Assembly: GCF_019744875.1 (NCBI RefSeq)
Contig: NZ_JAIETU010000006.1
Span: forward strand, 482,757-546,756
Direction: 5' to 3'
DNA: 64,000 nt
Origin: Hyphomicrobium sp.
GTDB taxonomy: Bacteria > Pseudomonadota > Alphaproteobacteria > Rhizobiales > Hyphomicrobiaceae
The notes under the pieces were generated by a model. The model was given only the letters and a program-made list of their open reading frames with translations, had not been told where the DNA came from and did no database searches. How positions within the stretch are numbered: position 1 is the stretch's first letter; each line of letters starts with the position of its first letter. This document shows positions 11,810-21,082 of the stretch, in pieces. A program made the position numbers and the translations under genes.

Positions 11810-13057
11810 ATGGGCAAGACTACCACTCGCTCTCCGTTTGCACCCGAAACCTTGACCGTCCTCGCTCCTCTGGAAGGTGTGCGCTTTGCGACCGCCGAGG
11901 CGGGCATCCGCTACCAGGGCCGCACGGACCTGATGGTCGCCGTGCTCGACGAAGGCACGCAGGTGGCCGGCGTGTTCACGCAATCCAAGACCGCGTCGGC
12001 GCCGGTGCTGGCCTGCCGCAAGCACCTGAAGAAGGGCGAAGCCAGGCTGCTGGTGGTCAATTCCGGCAACGCGAACGCGTTCACCGGCAAGAAGGGCGCC
12101 GAGGCTGTCGACATTACGGTTGAGGCGGGAACGAAGGCTGCCGAGTGCAAGCGCCACGAGGTGTTCGTCGCGTCGACGGGCGTGATCGGCGAGCCGCTCG
12201 ATGCCTCGCGGTTTGCTCACCTTGTGGCCGGGCTTTCGCAGTCGGCCGTCGCTGACGGCTTCGAGGCCGCGGCGCGCGCCATCATGACCACCGACACCTA
12301 TCCGAAGATGGCGACGCGGACGGCGCTGATCGGCGACGTCGAGGTCACGATCAACGGCTTCTGCAAGGGGGCTGGCATGATCGCCCCCGACATGGCGACG
12401 ATGCTCTGCTTCATCTTCACGGACGCCCACATCGCCGCCAAGCCGCTGCAGGCGCTGCTCTCGAAGCATGTCGAGACAACCTTCAACGCCATGACGGTGG
12501 ATGGCGATACGTCCACGAGCGATACGTGCCTCCTGTTTGCGACCGGCGATGCCAGCGCGCGCGGCCAGGAGCCCGTGACCAAGGTCGGCTCGAAGAAGCT
12601 CGAAGCTTTTTCCGAGGCACTGCACGATCTGATGCGCGATCTCGCCATTCAGGTCGCCAAGGACGGCGAGGGGCTGTCGAAGTTCGTGACGTTCATCGTC
12701 GAAGGCGCCGAAAGCGAGAAAGCCGCGCGGAAGATCGCGCTCTCCTGCGCCAACTCTCCTATTCTCAAGACCGCGATTGCGGGCGAGGATCCGAACTGGG
12801 GGCGCGTGGTGATGGCGGTCGGCAAGTCCGGCGAGGCGGCCGATCGCGACAAGCTGTCGATCTGGTTCGGCGAGCATTGCGTGGCCCGCGACGGCGAGCG
12901 GGCGCACGAGTATGACGAAGCGACGGTCGCCTACTACATGAAGGGCCGCGAAATCGTCATCCGCATCGACGTCGGGGTAGGCAAGGCGGCCGCGCACGTG
13001 TGGACCTGCGATCTCACGCACGACTATGTGTCCATCAACGCGGACTATCGCAGCTGA
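11810..13057 (+). CDS. argJ: bifunctional ornithine acetyltransferase / N-acetylglutamate synthase
   Basis: ArgJ transfers acetyl between N-acetylornithine and glutamate in the cyclic arginine pathway. The 415-residue precursor self-cleaves at the Ala-Thr bond in IAPDMATML; Thr197 becomes the nucleophile of the beta chain. The substrate-binding motifs GAGMIAPDM and MTVDGDTSTSDT are present, as is the C-terminal DPNWGRV motif. The ATG at 11810 is preceded by CCGGAG and gives a standard N-terminus; the longer upstream frame overlaps the SMR gene and is not real. Confidence 0.96.
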   Translation: MGKTTTRSPFAPETLTVLAPLEGVRFATAEAGIRYQGRTDLMVAVLDEGTQVAGVFTQSKTASAPVLACRKHLKKGEARLLVVNSGNANAFTGKKGAEAVDITVEAGTKAAECKRHEVFVASTGVIGEPLDASRFAHLVAGLSQSAVADGFEAAARAIMTTDTYPKMATRTALIGDVEVTINGFCKGAGMIAPDMATMLCFIFTDAHIAAKPLQALLSKHVETTFNAMTVDGDTSTSDTCLLFATGDASARGQEPVTKVGSKKLEAFSEALHDLMRDLAIQVAKDGEGLSKFVTFIVEGAESEKAARKIALSCANSPILKTAIAGEDPNWGRVVMAVGKSGEAADRDKLSIWFGEHCVARDGERAHEYDEATVAYYMKGREIVIRIDVGVGKAAAHVWTCDLTHDYVSINADYRS

Positions 13058-13190
13058 TCACCTAGGAGTGTTCCGGACTGGCCTCGGCGGTCAATTGCCG
13101 CGAGGATCGTCGTCACGCGTGTATCGACCGGTTCGCAAGGTTCTGTCCCCGGACAGGACATTCAATGCTGCAGCATCAGGGAGGTGGCCT

Positions 13191-13854
13191 TTGACACCCG
13201 ACTTTTGGCTTGAGAGATGGCAGAAGGGCGACATCGGTTTTCACCAGTCGCGCGTGCACGACTTCCTGCCGAAGTACTGGCCGCAGTTGAAGGTCGAGCG
13301 CGGCGCTGCCGTGTTCGTGCCGCTCTGCGGCAAGAGCCTCGACATGATGTGGCTGGCCGGAAACGGCTACAAGGTCATCGGCGTCGAGCTTTCGCCGTTG
13401 GCGGTCGACGACTTCTTTCGCGAGCACGATCTCGAAGCCGAGACGCGCTCTGCAGGGCCGTTCGTGGTGCGCTCGTCCGGTCCCTTCACGATCTGGTGCG
13501 GGGATCTGTTCGAGCTGCCGGCGGAGGCGCTGGTTGACGTCAAGGCTGCCTACGACAGGGCCGCGCTCGTGGCGCTGCCGCCGAGCCTGCAGACGCGCTA
13601 TGCGGAAACGCTGAGCAGCATCCTTCCGGCTGCCGCGCCGATCCTGCTTGCCAGTCTCTATTATCCGCAAGGCGAGATCTCGGGGGCCGCCGTTCTCGAC
13701 GCCGTTGGCCCAGATCGCGGCGCTGTTCGGCGAAACGCATGCGATCCGGCTCGCGGAAACGCGCGACGGGCTCGAGCAGAGCCAGAACCTCAAATCGCGT
13801 GGCGTCACGACGCTCGACGAGTCGGCCTACATTCTCACGCGCAGGAAGGTCTAG
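13191..13854 (+). pseudogene. thiopurine S-methyltransferase-like gene, frameshifted
   Basis: An SAM-dependent TPMT-family methyltransferase. From a TTG start at 13191, preceded by AGGGAGG, the frame reads MTPDFWLERWQKGDIGFHQS, then the SAM-binding VFVPLCGKSLDMMWLAGNGYKVIGVELS and LPSSLQ-type motifs up to about codon 163. The normal C-terminus (PPFSTPLAQIAALFG...TTLDESAYILTRRKV) continues in another frame from about 13686. The shift lies at the GGGGG run at 13681-13685; removing one G restores a single frame of about 220 residues. It could be a real inactivating mutation, a phase-variable tract, or a sequencing error. It ends 3 nt before the convergent bioA. Confidence 0.75.
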
Positions 13855-13857
13855 GCG

Positions 13858-15111
13858 CTACGCCACGGCGTCGGGCGCGGAGCGGATGGCGTCGTAGATG
13901 AGGGCGAGCTCGGCTTCCGTGATGCCATAGGGCGGCATCACGTAGATCGTGTTGCCAAGCGGGCGCAGCAGGACGCCGTGCGAGAGGCTGTGCGCCCTGA
14001 GCTTCAGTCCCACCGCCGCGAGGTAGCCTTCGTCCGCGACCTTGAGGTCGACGGCGGTGATGGTGCCAAGGCGGCGCGGGTTCTCGAAGCGCGGATCGGT
14101 GAGCGCGCGCAGGGCCGCTTCCTGCATCTCGCCGAGTTTGCGGACGCGGTCGGCCACCGGCTCGGTGTCCCAGATGCCGAGGTTTGCGAGAGCCGCGGCG
14201 CAGCAGACGGGATTGGCGGTAAAGCTCGACGAGTGGAACAGCGTGCGGGCGCGGTCGGTCGAGACGTGGGCGTCGAAGATGCGTTCGCTGGCGAGCGTCG
14301 CGGCGAGGGGCAGCGATCCGCCCGTGAGGCCCTTAGCGGTGCAGAGGATATCGGGTGCGACGGCGGCCTGTTCGCACGCGAAGAGCGTGCCGGTGCGGCC
14401 CCAGCCGGTCATGACTTCATCCGCGATGAACAGCGCGCCGTGGCGGTCGCAGATGCGCTTCATTTCGGCGAGTGCGGCGGGGCTGTACATCAGCATGCCG
14501 CCGGCGCCGGCAATCAACGGCTCGGCGATGAAAGCGGCGAGATCGCCGTTGCGGCCGGCCGCGTCCAGCGCGTCGAAGGTGGCCTGTTCTTGTCCCGCGA
14601 AAGGAAACGGAATGCGGACGACATCGAACAGGAGCGGCGCATAGGCGGCGTTGAATACGCCGCGGCTGCCGGCCGACATGGTGCCGATGGTGTCACCGTG
14701 ATAACCGTGCTCGAGGGCGGCAATGCGGGTGCGCGCCGCGCCGATGTTGCGCCAGTAACCGAGCGCCATCTTGAGCGCGACCTCGACCGACGTCGAGCCG
14801 CTGTCCGAATAGAACACGTGCGTGAGACCGGCGGGGGCGCGTTCGATCAGTTTTTCGGCCAGCCGCTCGGCGGGCTCGTGCGTGAAGCCTGCAAAGATCA
14901 CCTGATCGAGCTTGTCGAGCTGATCGCGGACGGCCGCGACGATGGCCGGATGGCGGTGGCCGTGCGTGATGACCCACCACGACGAGATGGCATCCAGGAT
15001 GCGCGTGCCGTTGGCCGTTTCGAGCCATGCGCCGTCGCCGCCGGAGATGGCGGTCGCGGGCGCGTCGAGGCCGTGCTGCGTGAAGGGGTGCCAGACCGCC
15101 GAGCGTCTCAT
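13858..15111 (-). CDS. bioA: adenosylmethionine-8-amino-7-oxononanoate aminotransferase
   Basis: A PLP-dependent class III aminotransferase making 7,8-diaminopelargonate, the third step from pimeloyl-thioester to biotin. Visible family features are WHPFTQH at the N-terminus, SSWWVITHGHRHP, the GYHGDTIGT motif, ADEVMTGWGRTG and the PLP-Lys region CTAKGLTGG. It is 417 residues, full length. Its ATG overlaps the bioD stop (ATGA). It is last in the bioBFDA operon. Confidence 0.96.
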   Translation of the reverse strand: MRRSAVWHPFTQHGLDAPATAISGGDGAWLETANGTRILDAISSWWVITHGHRHPAIVAAVRDQLDKLDQVIFAGFTHEPAERLAEKLIERAPAGLTHVFYSDSGSTSVEVALKMALGYWRNIGAARTRIAALEHGYHGDTIGTMSAGSRGVFNAAYAPLLFDVVRIPFPFAGQEQATFDALDAAGRNGDLAAFIAEPLIAGAGGMLMYSPAALAEMKRICDRHGALFIADEVMTGWGRTGTLFACEQAAVAPDILCTAKGLTGGSLPLAATLASERIFDAHVSTDRARTLFHSSSFTANPVCCAAALANLGIWDTEPVADRVRKLGEMQEAALRALTDPRFENPRRLGTITAVDLKVADEGYLAAVGLKLRAHSLSHGVLLRPLGNTIYVMPPYGITEAELALIYDAIRSAPDAVA

Positions 15112-15752
15112 CAGCGGAAATCCTCAACGTCGAAGTGCGCGGCGAAGGCGTGCGCAAGGCTGTCACGGTCGAGCGGCGCGATGTGTGGCAGGCGCCCGAG
15201 CGCCCGCACATTGCCCATCTCTGCAATCGTGCGCTGGGTGTCGGGCATCTCGTCGCCAACGAAGGCAATGCCGAGGATCGGGATGTTGCGGCCGTTGAGC
15301 GCTTCGATCGAAAGCAGGCTGTGGTTGATGGTGCCGAGCGCGGTGCGCGCGACGAGCACGACCGGCCAGCGCCAGGCCGCGAAGACGTCGATCATCAGGG
15401 CCTGGCGGTTGACCGGCACCATCAGGCCGCCTGCGCCTTCGACGACAAACGGGCCTTGCACATCCGGCGCGGCAAGATCGGCGAGGCTGATCTCGATGCC
15501 TTCGGCTTCGGCGGCGCGGTGGGGGGAGGCGGGCATCGCCAGACGGTAGCGTTCGGGGAGCAGGCGGGCAGGCGCGAGGCCGGACAGGGCCTGCACGCGC
15601 TCTCTATCGCCCGCGCCGTCTCCGCCGTCGTCGTCGAGGCCGCATTGGATCGGTTTCCAGTAGGTCGCGCCGAGCGCTCCGGCGAGGGCGGCGGCAAACA
15701 CCGTCTTGCCGATGCCGGTATCGGTGCCCGTCACGATGATGCCCTGGGTCAT
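15111..15752 (-). CDS. bioD: dethiobiotin synthetase
   Basis: An ATP-dependent carboxylase closing the ureido ring of dethiobiotin. The P-loop TGTDTGIGKTVFAAAL starts at residue 8, followed by the substrate-binding KPIQCG and the VEGAGGLMVPV motif. Length 213 residues is typical. The ATG at 15752 overlaps the bioF stop; the much longer upstream frame runs through bioF and is not used. Both ends are coupled to neighbouring genes by ATGA overlaps. Confidence 0.96.
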   Translation of the reverse strand: MTQGIIVTGTDTGIGKTVFAAALAGALGATYWKPIQCGLDDDGGDGAGDRERVQALSGLAPARLLPERYRLAMPASPHRAAEAEGIEISLADLAAPDVQGPFVVEGAGGLMVPVNRQALMIDVFAAWRWPVVLVARTALGTINHSLLSIEALNGRNIPILGIAFVGDEMPDTQRTIAEMGNVRALGRLPHIAPLDRDSLAHAFAAHFDVEDFR

Positions 15753-16882
15753 GCGGGCACCCGCTGCAGGATGACGGCGAGGGCGTCGACGAGGCGGGCG
15801 GTTGCCTCCTCGCCGGCGTTGAGGGTGAGGGAAATGCGTAGGCGCGCGGTGCCTTCCGGGACAGTCGGCGGGCGCACGGCGCGGACATCGAAGCCCTGCG
15901 CGACGAGGGTTCGCGCCACGTCCATCGCCCTCTCGTCGGCACCGAGTACGACCGGCTGGATGTGTGAGCCCGAGGGCGCGATGGCACATCGATCCGCAAG
16001 GCTGCGTCCGGCGAAGGCGACGAGGCTGGCGAGGCGTTCGCGGCGTGCCGGCTCGCGGCGCACGAGACCGAGGGCTGCGCGCACGGCGGCGGCCATCAGG
16101 GGCGAGGGCGCGGTGGCGTAGATGAAAGGGCGCGCGCGATTGATCAGGAATTCGCGGATGACGCTCGGGGCGAGCACGAGGGCGCCGGTGGCGCCGAGCG
16201 CCTTGCCGCAGGTATGCAGTGAGATCACGTCCGGGGCGCCTTCGAGCGCGTGGCCGAGGCCGCGCCCGTCCGGGCCGAGGACACCGGTGGCGTGGGCTTC
16301 GTCGATCACGAGCATGGCGTCATGGCGCCGGGCCACCTGGATCAGTTCCGCCAGCGGCGCGCAGTCGCCGTCCATCGAATAGAGGCTTTCGACGGCGATC
16401 CACGGCCGTCCCATGCCGCCGCCTTCGCGCCAGCGGCGGATGGCGTCGTCGAAGCTTTGGGCGTCGTTGTGGGCGGCGGGAGCAGTTGCGGCCTTGCCTG
16501 CGCGCATGCCGTCGATGACGCTCGCGTGGATCAGCGCATCGTGCACCACGAGGTCGCCGCGCGCGGGGAGCGTCGAGAAGAGGGCGTAGTTCGCAACGAA
16601 GCCGCCGCCGAAATAGAGGCAGCTCTCGGCGCCGAAGAAGCTTGCGGCTTCCTCTTCCAGCGCCTCATGCTCGGGATCGTTGCCGCGCAGCAGGCGCGAT
16701 CCGCCCGCGCCGATCGCGACGCCCCGGTCGAGCGCGGCGGCGACCGCCTCAACGAGCTCGGGTGCATTGGCGAGACCCAGGTAGTCGTTGGAGGAGAAGT
16801 CGATGCCGCTGCGGGCGGCGAGACCACGCAGGCGTCCGCGACGCTCCAGCGCCCTTAGAGCCCGCTCGTGGCTGTCTGACAT
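15749..16882 (-). CDS. bioF: 8-amino-7-oxononanoate synthase
   Basis: A PLP-dependent alpha-oxoamine synthase condensing pimeloyl-thioester with alanine. Family motifs: [10 protein letters not shown], the Gly-rich [22 protein letters not shown], and [12 protein letters not shown] with the PLP-binding Lys. It is 377 residues. The ATG at 16882 lies inside the end of bioB, giving a 28-nt overlap, so translation of the two is probably linked. Confidence 0.95.
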   Translation of the reverse strand: MSDSHERALRALERRGRLRGLAARSGIDFSSNDYLGLANAPELVEAVAAALDRGVAIGAGGSRLLRGNDPEHEALEEEAASFFGAESCLYFGGGFVANYALFSTLPARGDLVVHDALIHASVIDGMRAGKAATAPAAHNDAQSFDDAIRRWREGGGMGRPWIAVESLYSMDGDCAPLAELIQVARRHDAMLVIDEAHATGVLGPDGRGLGHALEGAPDVISLHTCGKALGATGALVLAPSVIREFLINRARPFIYATAPSPLMAAAVRAALGLVRREPARRERLASLVAFAGRSLADRCAIAPSGSHIQPVVLGADERAMDVARTLVAQGFDVRAVRPPTVPEGTARLRISLTLNAGEEATARLVDALAVILQRVPA

Positions 16883-17955
16883 GTCGTGGTCCCGGAGCAG
16901 CCGCATCCCGCGTGCTCCGTGTCGGTGGTGTCTGCCGTCGATGCGGCCGGCTGGCCTTCGAGCACCATCGGCTCGATGCCGAGCTTGTTGAAGAGCGCCT
17001 GGTCCTTGTCCTCGCCGGGATTGTCGGCCGTGAGCAAGGTGTCGCCGCAGAAGATCGAATTTGCACCCGCGAAGAAGCACAGCGCCTGTGTTTCCTCGCT
17101 CATTTCGGTGCGGCCGGCGGACAGGCGCACGAACGAGGTCGGCATCATGATGCGGGCGAGCGCGATGACACGGATGAAGGCGATCGGATCGACCTTCTTG
17201 CGGTTCTCGAGCGGCGTGCCCGGAATGGGGATCAGCATGTTGATCGGCACGCTTTCGGGGTGCTCGTCGAGGTTGGCGAGCGTGATCAGCATGTCGATGC
17301 GGTCTTCGATGGTTTCGCCGAGGCCGACGATGCCGCCCGAGCAGACCTTGATGCCCGCTTCACGCACGCGCGCGAGTGTGTCCAGGCGGTCCGAGAACGA
17401 GCGCGTCTTGATGATCTCGGAGTAGTAGCGCTCGGAGGTGTCGATGTTATGATTGTAGTAGTCGAGGCCGGCGTGCTGGAGCTGGGCGACGTCCGTGTCG
17501 GACAGCATGCCGAGCGTCATGCAGGTTTCCATGCCGAGCGCCTTGACGCCTTCGACCATGGCGACGACGGAGTCCATGTCGCGCGACTTCGGCGAGCGCC
17601 AGGCGGCGCCCATGCAATAGCGCGTGGCGCCCTGCTCCTTGGCCTTTTTCGCCTCTGCGATGACGCGCTGGACTTCCATCAGCTTCGAGGCCTTGAGGCC
17701 GGATTCGTGATGGGCGGACTGGCTGCAGTAGCCGCAATCCTCGGCGCAGCCGCCGGTCTTGATCGACAGCAGGCGGGCGAGCTGGACCTTGTTGGGGTCG
17801 AAATGGCGGCGCTGCACGGTTGCGGCGCGGAACAGGAGATCGTTGAACGGCAGGTCGTGGATCGCCTGCGCCTCGGCCCGGGTCCAGTCATGGCGGACTA
17901 CGTCGCGGAGCCCGTCGGCGGCGTTGGCGGGCATCGGGACGACATGCACGTTCAT
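16855..17955 (-). CDS. bioB: biotin synthase
   Basis: A radical-SAM enzyme inserting sulfur into dethiobiotin. The [4Fe-4S] motif CAEDCGYC uses Cys70, Cys74 and Cys77; other markers are [22 protein letters not shown] and the Arg-containing [10 protein letters not shown]. The ATG at 17955 is preceded by GGAGA; an ATG 11 codons upstream is weaker. The last ~30 residues form a tail with CGCSGTTTC, which adds three Cys not found in the E. coli enzyme and overlaps the start of bioF. It is first in the operon. Confidence 0.96.
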   Translation of the reverse strand: MNVHVVPMPANAADGLRDVVRHDWTRAEAQAIHDLPFNDLLFRAATVQRRHFDPNKVQLARLLSIKTGGCAEDCGYCSQSAHHESGLKASKLMEVQRVIAEAKKAKEQGATRYCMGAAWRSPKSRDMDSVVAMVEGVKALGMETCMTLGMLSDTDVAQLQHAGLDYYNHNIDTSERYYSEIIKTRSFSDRLDTLARVREAGIKVCSGGIVGLGETIEDRIDMLITLANLDEHPESVPINMLIPIPGTPLENRKKVDPIAFIRVIALARIMMPTSFVRLSAGRTEMSEETQALCFFAGANSIFCGDTLLTADNPGEDKDQALFNKLGIEPMVLEGQPAASTADTTDTEHAGCGCSGTTTCQTATSGL

Positions 17956-18346
17956 CGAGGGTCTTCTCCAACTTTGCGGCCGGCGCATCGTAGGGTACGG
18001 CGGTTCGATTGGGAACCGCCTCCCGGCGCATCAGCCTGCATACTCTTGTATTGTATTCTGTATCGTATTCGTCAACTTGCAGCCTTGGGAAGCCCTCGGG
18101 CGCGCGCCCCCGGCAGGCCTGGCCGGGTGGGGATGTTTGCACCGCCCTGGCCCGGGACCGCAAGGCACAATTTACCAAAAACAGGCCCTCCAGCGCTTAC
18201 CAGCACCCGGCAGAACGTACAGAAACTGAAAGTGGTTAGCGCGAATGGTCGCTTGCTTTGAGCGGGCACATGCGAAAGGCTGGCCATGTTGGGTCGATTT
18301 GGGCGTTCGCAAACGTGCGCCCGATCGAAATTGGGGAGACGAAAGT
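17956..18346. other. divergent control region bioB / small Gly-rich protein gene
   Basis: A roughly 390-bp noncoding region. It holds a cluster of TGTAT/CGTAT pentamers (18046-18070) next to a possible bioB promoter. I see no clear BioR-type palindrome and no convincing gene. Confidence 0.4.
18047..18075 (-). promoter_or_regulatory. candidate bioB promoter with TGTAT repeats
   Basis: On the minus strand TTGACG (18070-18075) is followed after 17 nt by AATACA (18047-18052), a good -35 but weak -10 box. The spacer is full of GATAC/AATAC pentamers, which could be a regulator site. It is about 95 bp before the bioB ATG. Confidence 0.3.
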
Positions 18347-18637
18347 ATGGATCTTACGTCATTGCTTATTCAGGCTGTCAGCGGCGCCATCGGCGGCAAT
18401 GCGGCCAACGCAGTTGCAAAGAACGATGCTCTGGGAACGCTCGGCAACACCATTGCAGGTGCTCTCGGCGGCGGACTTGGTGGCCAGATCCTCGGCCCGC
18501 TGCTCGGGCTCGGAGGCGCTGCCGCGACGTCCGGCCTCGACATCAACGCCATCATCTCCGGTTTCGCGACCGGTGGTGTGAGCGGCGCTGTTACGGCGCT
18601 CGTGCTCGGAATCATCAAGGCCAAGCTCGCCGGCTAA
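18347..18637 (+). CDS. small Gly-rich hydrophobic protein, unknown
   Basis: A 96-residue protein not assigned to a known family. It starts MDLTSLLIQAVSGAIGGN after a GGGGAG ribosome site, has a Gly-rich middle (ALGGGLGGQILGPLLGLGG), and ends in a hydrophobic segment (GAVTALVLGIIKAKLAG) that could cross or lie on a membrane. Gly-zipper-like spacing is seen. It stands alone, with a strong hairpin right after its stop. A longer in-frame extension to 18245 lacks these features. Confidence 0.7.
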   Translation: MDLTSLLIQAVSGAIGGNAANAVAKNDALGTLGNTIAGALGGGLGGQILGPLLGLGGAAATSGLDINAIISGFATGGVSGAVTALVLGIIKAKLAG

Positions 18638-18655
18638 GCTCAATCATCAGGTTGG

Positions 18656-18685
18656 CGACGGCCGGTTCATAAGGACCGGCCGTCG
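18656..18685. terminator. strong hairpin between convergent genes
   Basis: A perfect 11-bp stem (CGACGGCCGGT, 18656-18666; ACCGGCCGTCG, 18675-18685) with an 8-nt loop. It lies between the ends of the small-protein gene and the phosphatase gene. No T run follows on either strand, so it may act as a 3'-end stabiliser or a bidirectional Rho-assisted terminator. Confidence 0.5.
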
Positions 18686-18698
18686 GACCTGAGACAGC

Positions 18699-20705
18699 TT
18701 ACTTCGCGATCCTGCCGCCGCCCTGGCGCGTGATGGCGACGATTGCCGGACGCGGCGGGACACCGTCCTTGAAGTCCGGCCACCGCGTCAGCGGCGCTTC
18801 GAACGTCGACGGCGTGCCGCCGGCCTCGTCCGGTGTTTCGCCGGGGTGCTGGACGGAGACGAAGAACGTCTCCAGGTCGGGCGTGAAACACGGCCCGCAC
18901 ATTTCCGCGCCGACCGGCACCTGGAAGAAGCAGCGCGCAAGGCCACGCTGCGTGCCCTCCGTGTCGATCGCCCAGATGCCGTCGTTGCGCCCCGTGCGGC
19001 GGCCTGCATTGCCGTCCGTCGCAACCCAGAGCCGGCCTTCGGCGTCGACCGCGAAGTTGTCCGGCATGGCGAACCACCCGTTCGCAGAGGTGGCCGGGTT
19101 GAAGCTCGCGCCGACCTCGGCGACCTCGGGCGAGCCGCACTTCAAGAGAATGTCCCACGTGAAGGTGGGGGCCGCGTGGTCGCCGCCGGTGGGTGTCAGT
19201 TCAATGATGTGGCCGAAAGTGTTGGGCCCGCGCGGGTTGGCGGCATCCGTGCCGTCAGCCTTGCGTTTGCTGTTGTTGGTGAGCGCCAGATAGACCTTTC
19301 CGTTGCGCGGATTGACTTCGATGTCCTCAGGCCGGTCCATGCGCGTTGCGCCCAGAAGGTCGGCGGCGAGGCGCGCGTGAATGACGACATCGCCCTGGTC
19401 CTGGAAGCCGTTCTGCTGCGAGAGCCAAACCTGGCCGTCCTTGTTGGCGCGGCCGTGGACGAGCGGCAGCCACTCGCCGGTGCCGTCGGCGTGGAAGCGG
19501 GCGACGGACAGCTCGCCATGATCGAGCAGGTGCTTGTTGGCGGCGCGATTTTCAGCGTCGACCTTGCCGTCGGTGACAAAGCGATAGACGTAGTCGAAGC
19601 GCTCGTCGTCGCCCTGGTAGACGACGAACCGGCCGTCGGAGTTGACGATGTTGCCCGCGCCCTCGTGCTTGAAGCGGCCCATGGCAGTGCGCTTGACCGG
19701 CGTAGAGGTGGGATCGAACGGATCGATTTCCACGACCCAGCCGAACCGGTTCGGTTCATTCGGCTCCTTCAGTGCGTCGAAGCGGTCGTGGAAGCGGCCC
19801 CACGCGTACCATTCGGCGGGCGCGCCATAGCGGCGTAGCGCGCGGGCTTCGGGCGTGATCGGCTCGGCCGCCGCCTTGCCCCAGAAGTAGCCGTTGAAGT
19901 TCTCTTCACAGGTGAGCCACGTGCCCCACGGCGTGACGCCGCCGGCGCAGTTGTTGAGCATGCCGAGGACGCGCGTGCCGGCTGGATCGGCCGACGTTTT
20001 CATGCGGGCGTGACCGGCGGCGGGGCCGGACACGTCCATCGGCGTTTCGGCCGTGATGCGGCGCGCAAACTTCGAGCCCGGCACGACGCTCCATTTGCCG
20101 TCGACCCGGCGGATTTCGAGCACGGAGCCGCCGTGGGCCGTCATCTCTGCGTCGACGATCTCGCGCGTCACGGCGTGGAAATCGGCGTTCTTGTCGCTGC
20201 GCGGGCTGAGGCCCGGGAACATCAGCTCGCCGTTGGTGTACTCGTGATTGACCACGAGGAGGCCATGATCCGAGCGGCCGTCGATGGGGAGGTAGCCAAG
20301 GAAATCGTTGTTGTAGCCGTATTGGAGGCGCTGGGCGGCGGCGTTCGGCTTGCCGGGCTCGAACGCGGGGGCATCCGCGAGCACCGCATCGCCCCAGCGG
20401 ATCAGGACGTCGGCGTCGTAGCCTTCAGCGACGTGGTGGGTCGGCGAGTCCGGCGTGACGGTGAGTTCGGCGAACGAGAACTGGCTCGCGTCCGGCTGCG
20501 TCTCGCCCGAAGCCGGGGCGGCGGACAGCGCGTCGGGCCAGATCAGCTCGGCGGCGACCGCGACGGCGGCCAGCCCCTTCACCAGGTCGCGCCGGGACAG
20601 CCGCTCGGCCACGAGGTCGCCCATGGTGGGACCCGAGGTGGTGTTGGAGCCCTTGTTCTCGGCCGCTTCGAAGGCGACGGCGGGCGGCAGCCGATTGCTG
20701 GACAT
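18699..20705 (-). CDS. PhoX-family (DUF839) phosphatase, Tat-exported
   Basis: A large periplasmic protein of the PhoX/DUF839 family, known as Ca-dependent alkaline phosphatases with Fe. The start at 20705 is preceded by AAGGAG. The N-terminal region contains a Tat signal, SRRDLVKGLAAVAVAAELIW, near residues 37-56. Family segments include RRITAETPMDVSGPAAGH, NNCAGGVTPWGTWLTCEENFNGYFW and GHIIELTP. The length of 668 residues is typical. The gene is monocistronic. Phosphate control is plausible but only weakly supported by a partial Pho box upstream. Confidence 0.88.
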   Translation of the reverse strand: MSSNRLPPAVAFEAAENKGSNTTSGPTMGDLVAERLSRRDLVKGLAAVAVAAELIWPDALSAAPASGETQPDASQFSFAELTVTPDSPTHHVAEGYDADVLIRWGDAVLADAPAFEPGKPNAAAQRLQYGYNNDFLGYLPIDGRSDHGLLVVNHEYTNGELMFPGLSPRSDKNADFHAVTREIVDAEMTAHGGSVLEIRRVDGKWSVVPGSKFARRITAETPMDVSGPAAGHARMKTSADPAGTRVLGMLNNCAGGVTPWGTWLTCEENFNGYFWGKAAAEPITPEARALRRYGAPAEWYAWGRFHDRFDALKEPNEPNRFGWVVEIDPFDPTSTPVKRTAMGRFKHEGAGNIVNSDGRFVVYQGDDERFDYVYRFVTDGKVDAENRAANKHLLDHGELSVARFHADGTGEWLPLVHGRANKDGQVWLSQQNGFQDQGDVVIHARLAADLLGATRMDRPEDIEVNPRNGKVYLALTNNSKRKADGTDAANPRGPNTFGHIIELTPTGGDHAAPTFTWDILLKCGSPEVAEVGASFNPATSANGWFAMPDNFAVDAEGRLWVATDGNAGRRTGRNDGIWAIDTEGTQRGLARCFFQVPVGAEMCGPCFTPDLETFFVSVQHPGETPDEAGGTPSTFEAPLTRWPDFKDGVPPRPAIVAITRQGGGRIAK

Positions 20706-21082
20706 GTCGGGGTGCTCCTTGGGGCCATGCACGGAGGGATCATGCAGGAAGGGATCGAGCGCGAACTCCTGCGCGCGAGATCCGCCTTAGCGCGTCCGTT
20801 TCACCGGTTGATGACGGTAATTGCGTAAGGAACGCCGGGCCTTTCTCCACGTTGCCGCAGGCGGTTTCGCAAAGACTGCGCTGGGCATTAAGCGGGCGCG
20901 CTTCTCCCTATACGGCGTTTTTTGTCGAATTAAAAACAGTGCGAAACTCATCAAAGTTTCGTTATTGCCTTCCTTTGATCGGTTTCTTTCTGATCAAATA
21001 CCGAGCAGCCTCGTCGTATCTCAGAGGCGCGTATGCGAGGTCTCTGCCACGTAGCCGGGGCCCGATGTAGGGAGTTCAAGGC
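20706..21082. other. divergent region phosphatase / phasin
   Basis: About 380 bp without a gene. The half nearer the phasin (20920-21010) is AT-rich and may hold its promoter; a candidate Pho box for the phosphatase lies at 20800-20817. Confidence 0.4.
20800..20817 (-). promoter_or_regulatory. partial Pho-box-like direct repeat
   Basis: Minus strand reads CCGTCAT-N4-CGGTGAA. The first half matches the Pho-box half-site CTGTCAT at 6 of 7 positions, the second at 4 of 7. It is about 95 bp before the phosphatase start. Suggestive only. Confidence 0.25.
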
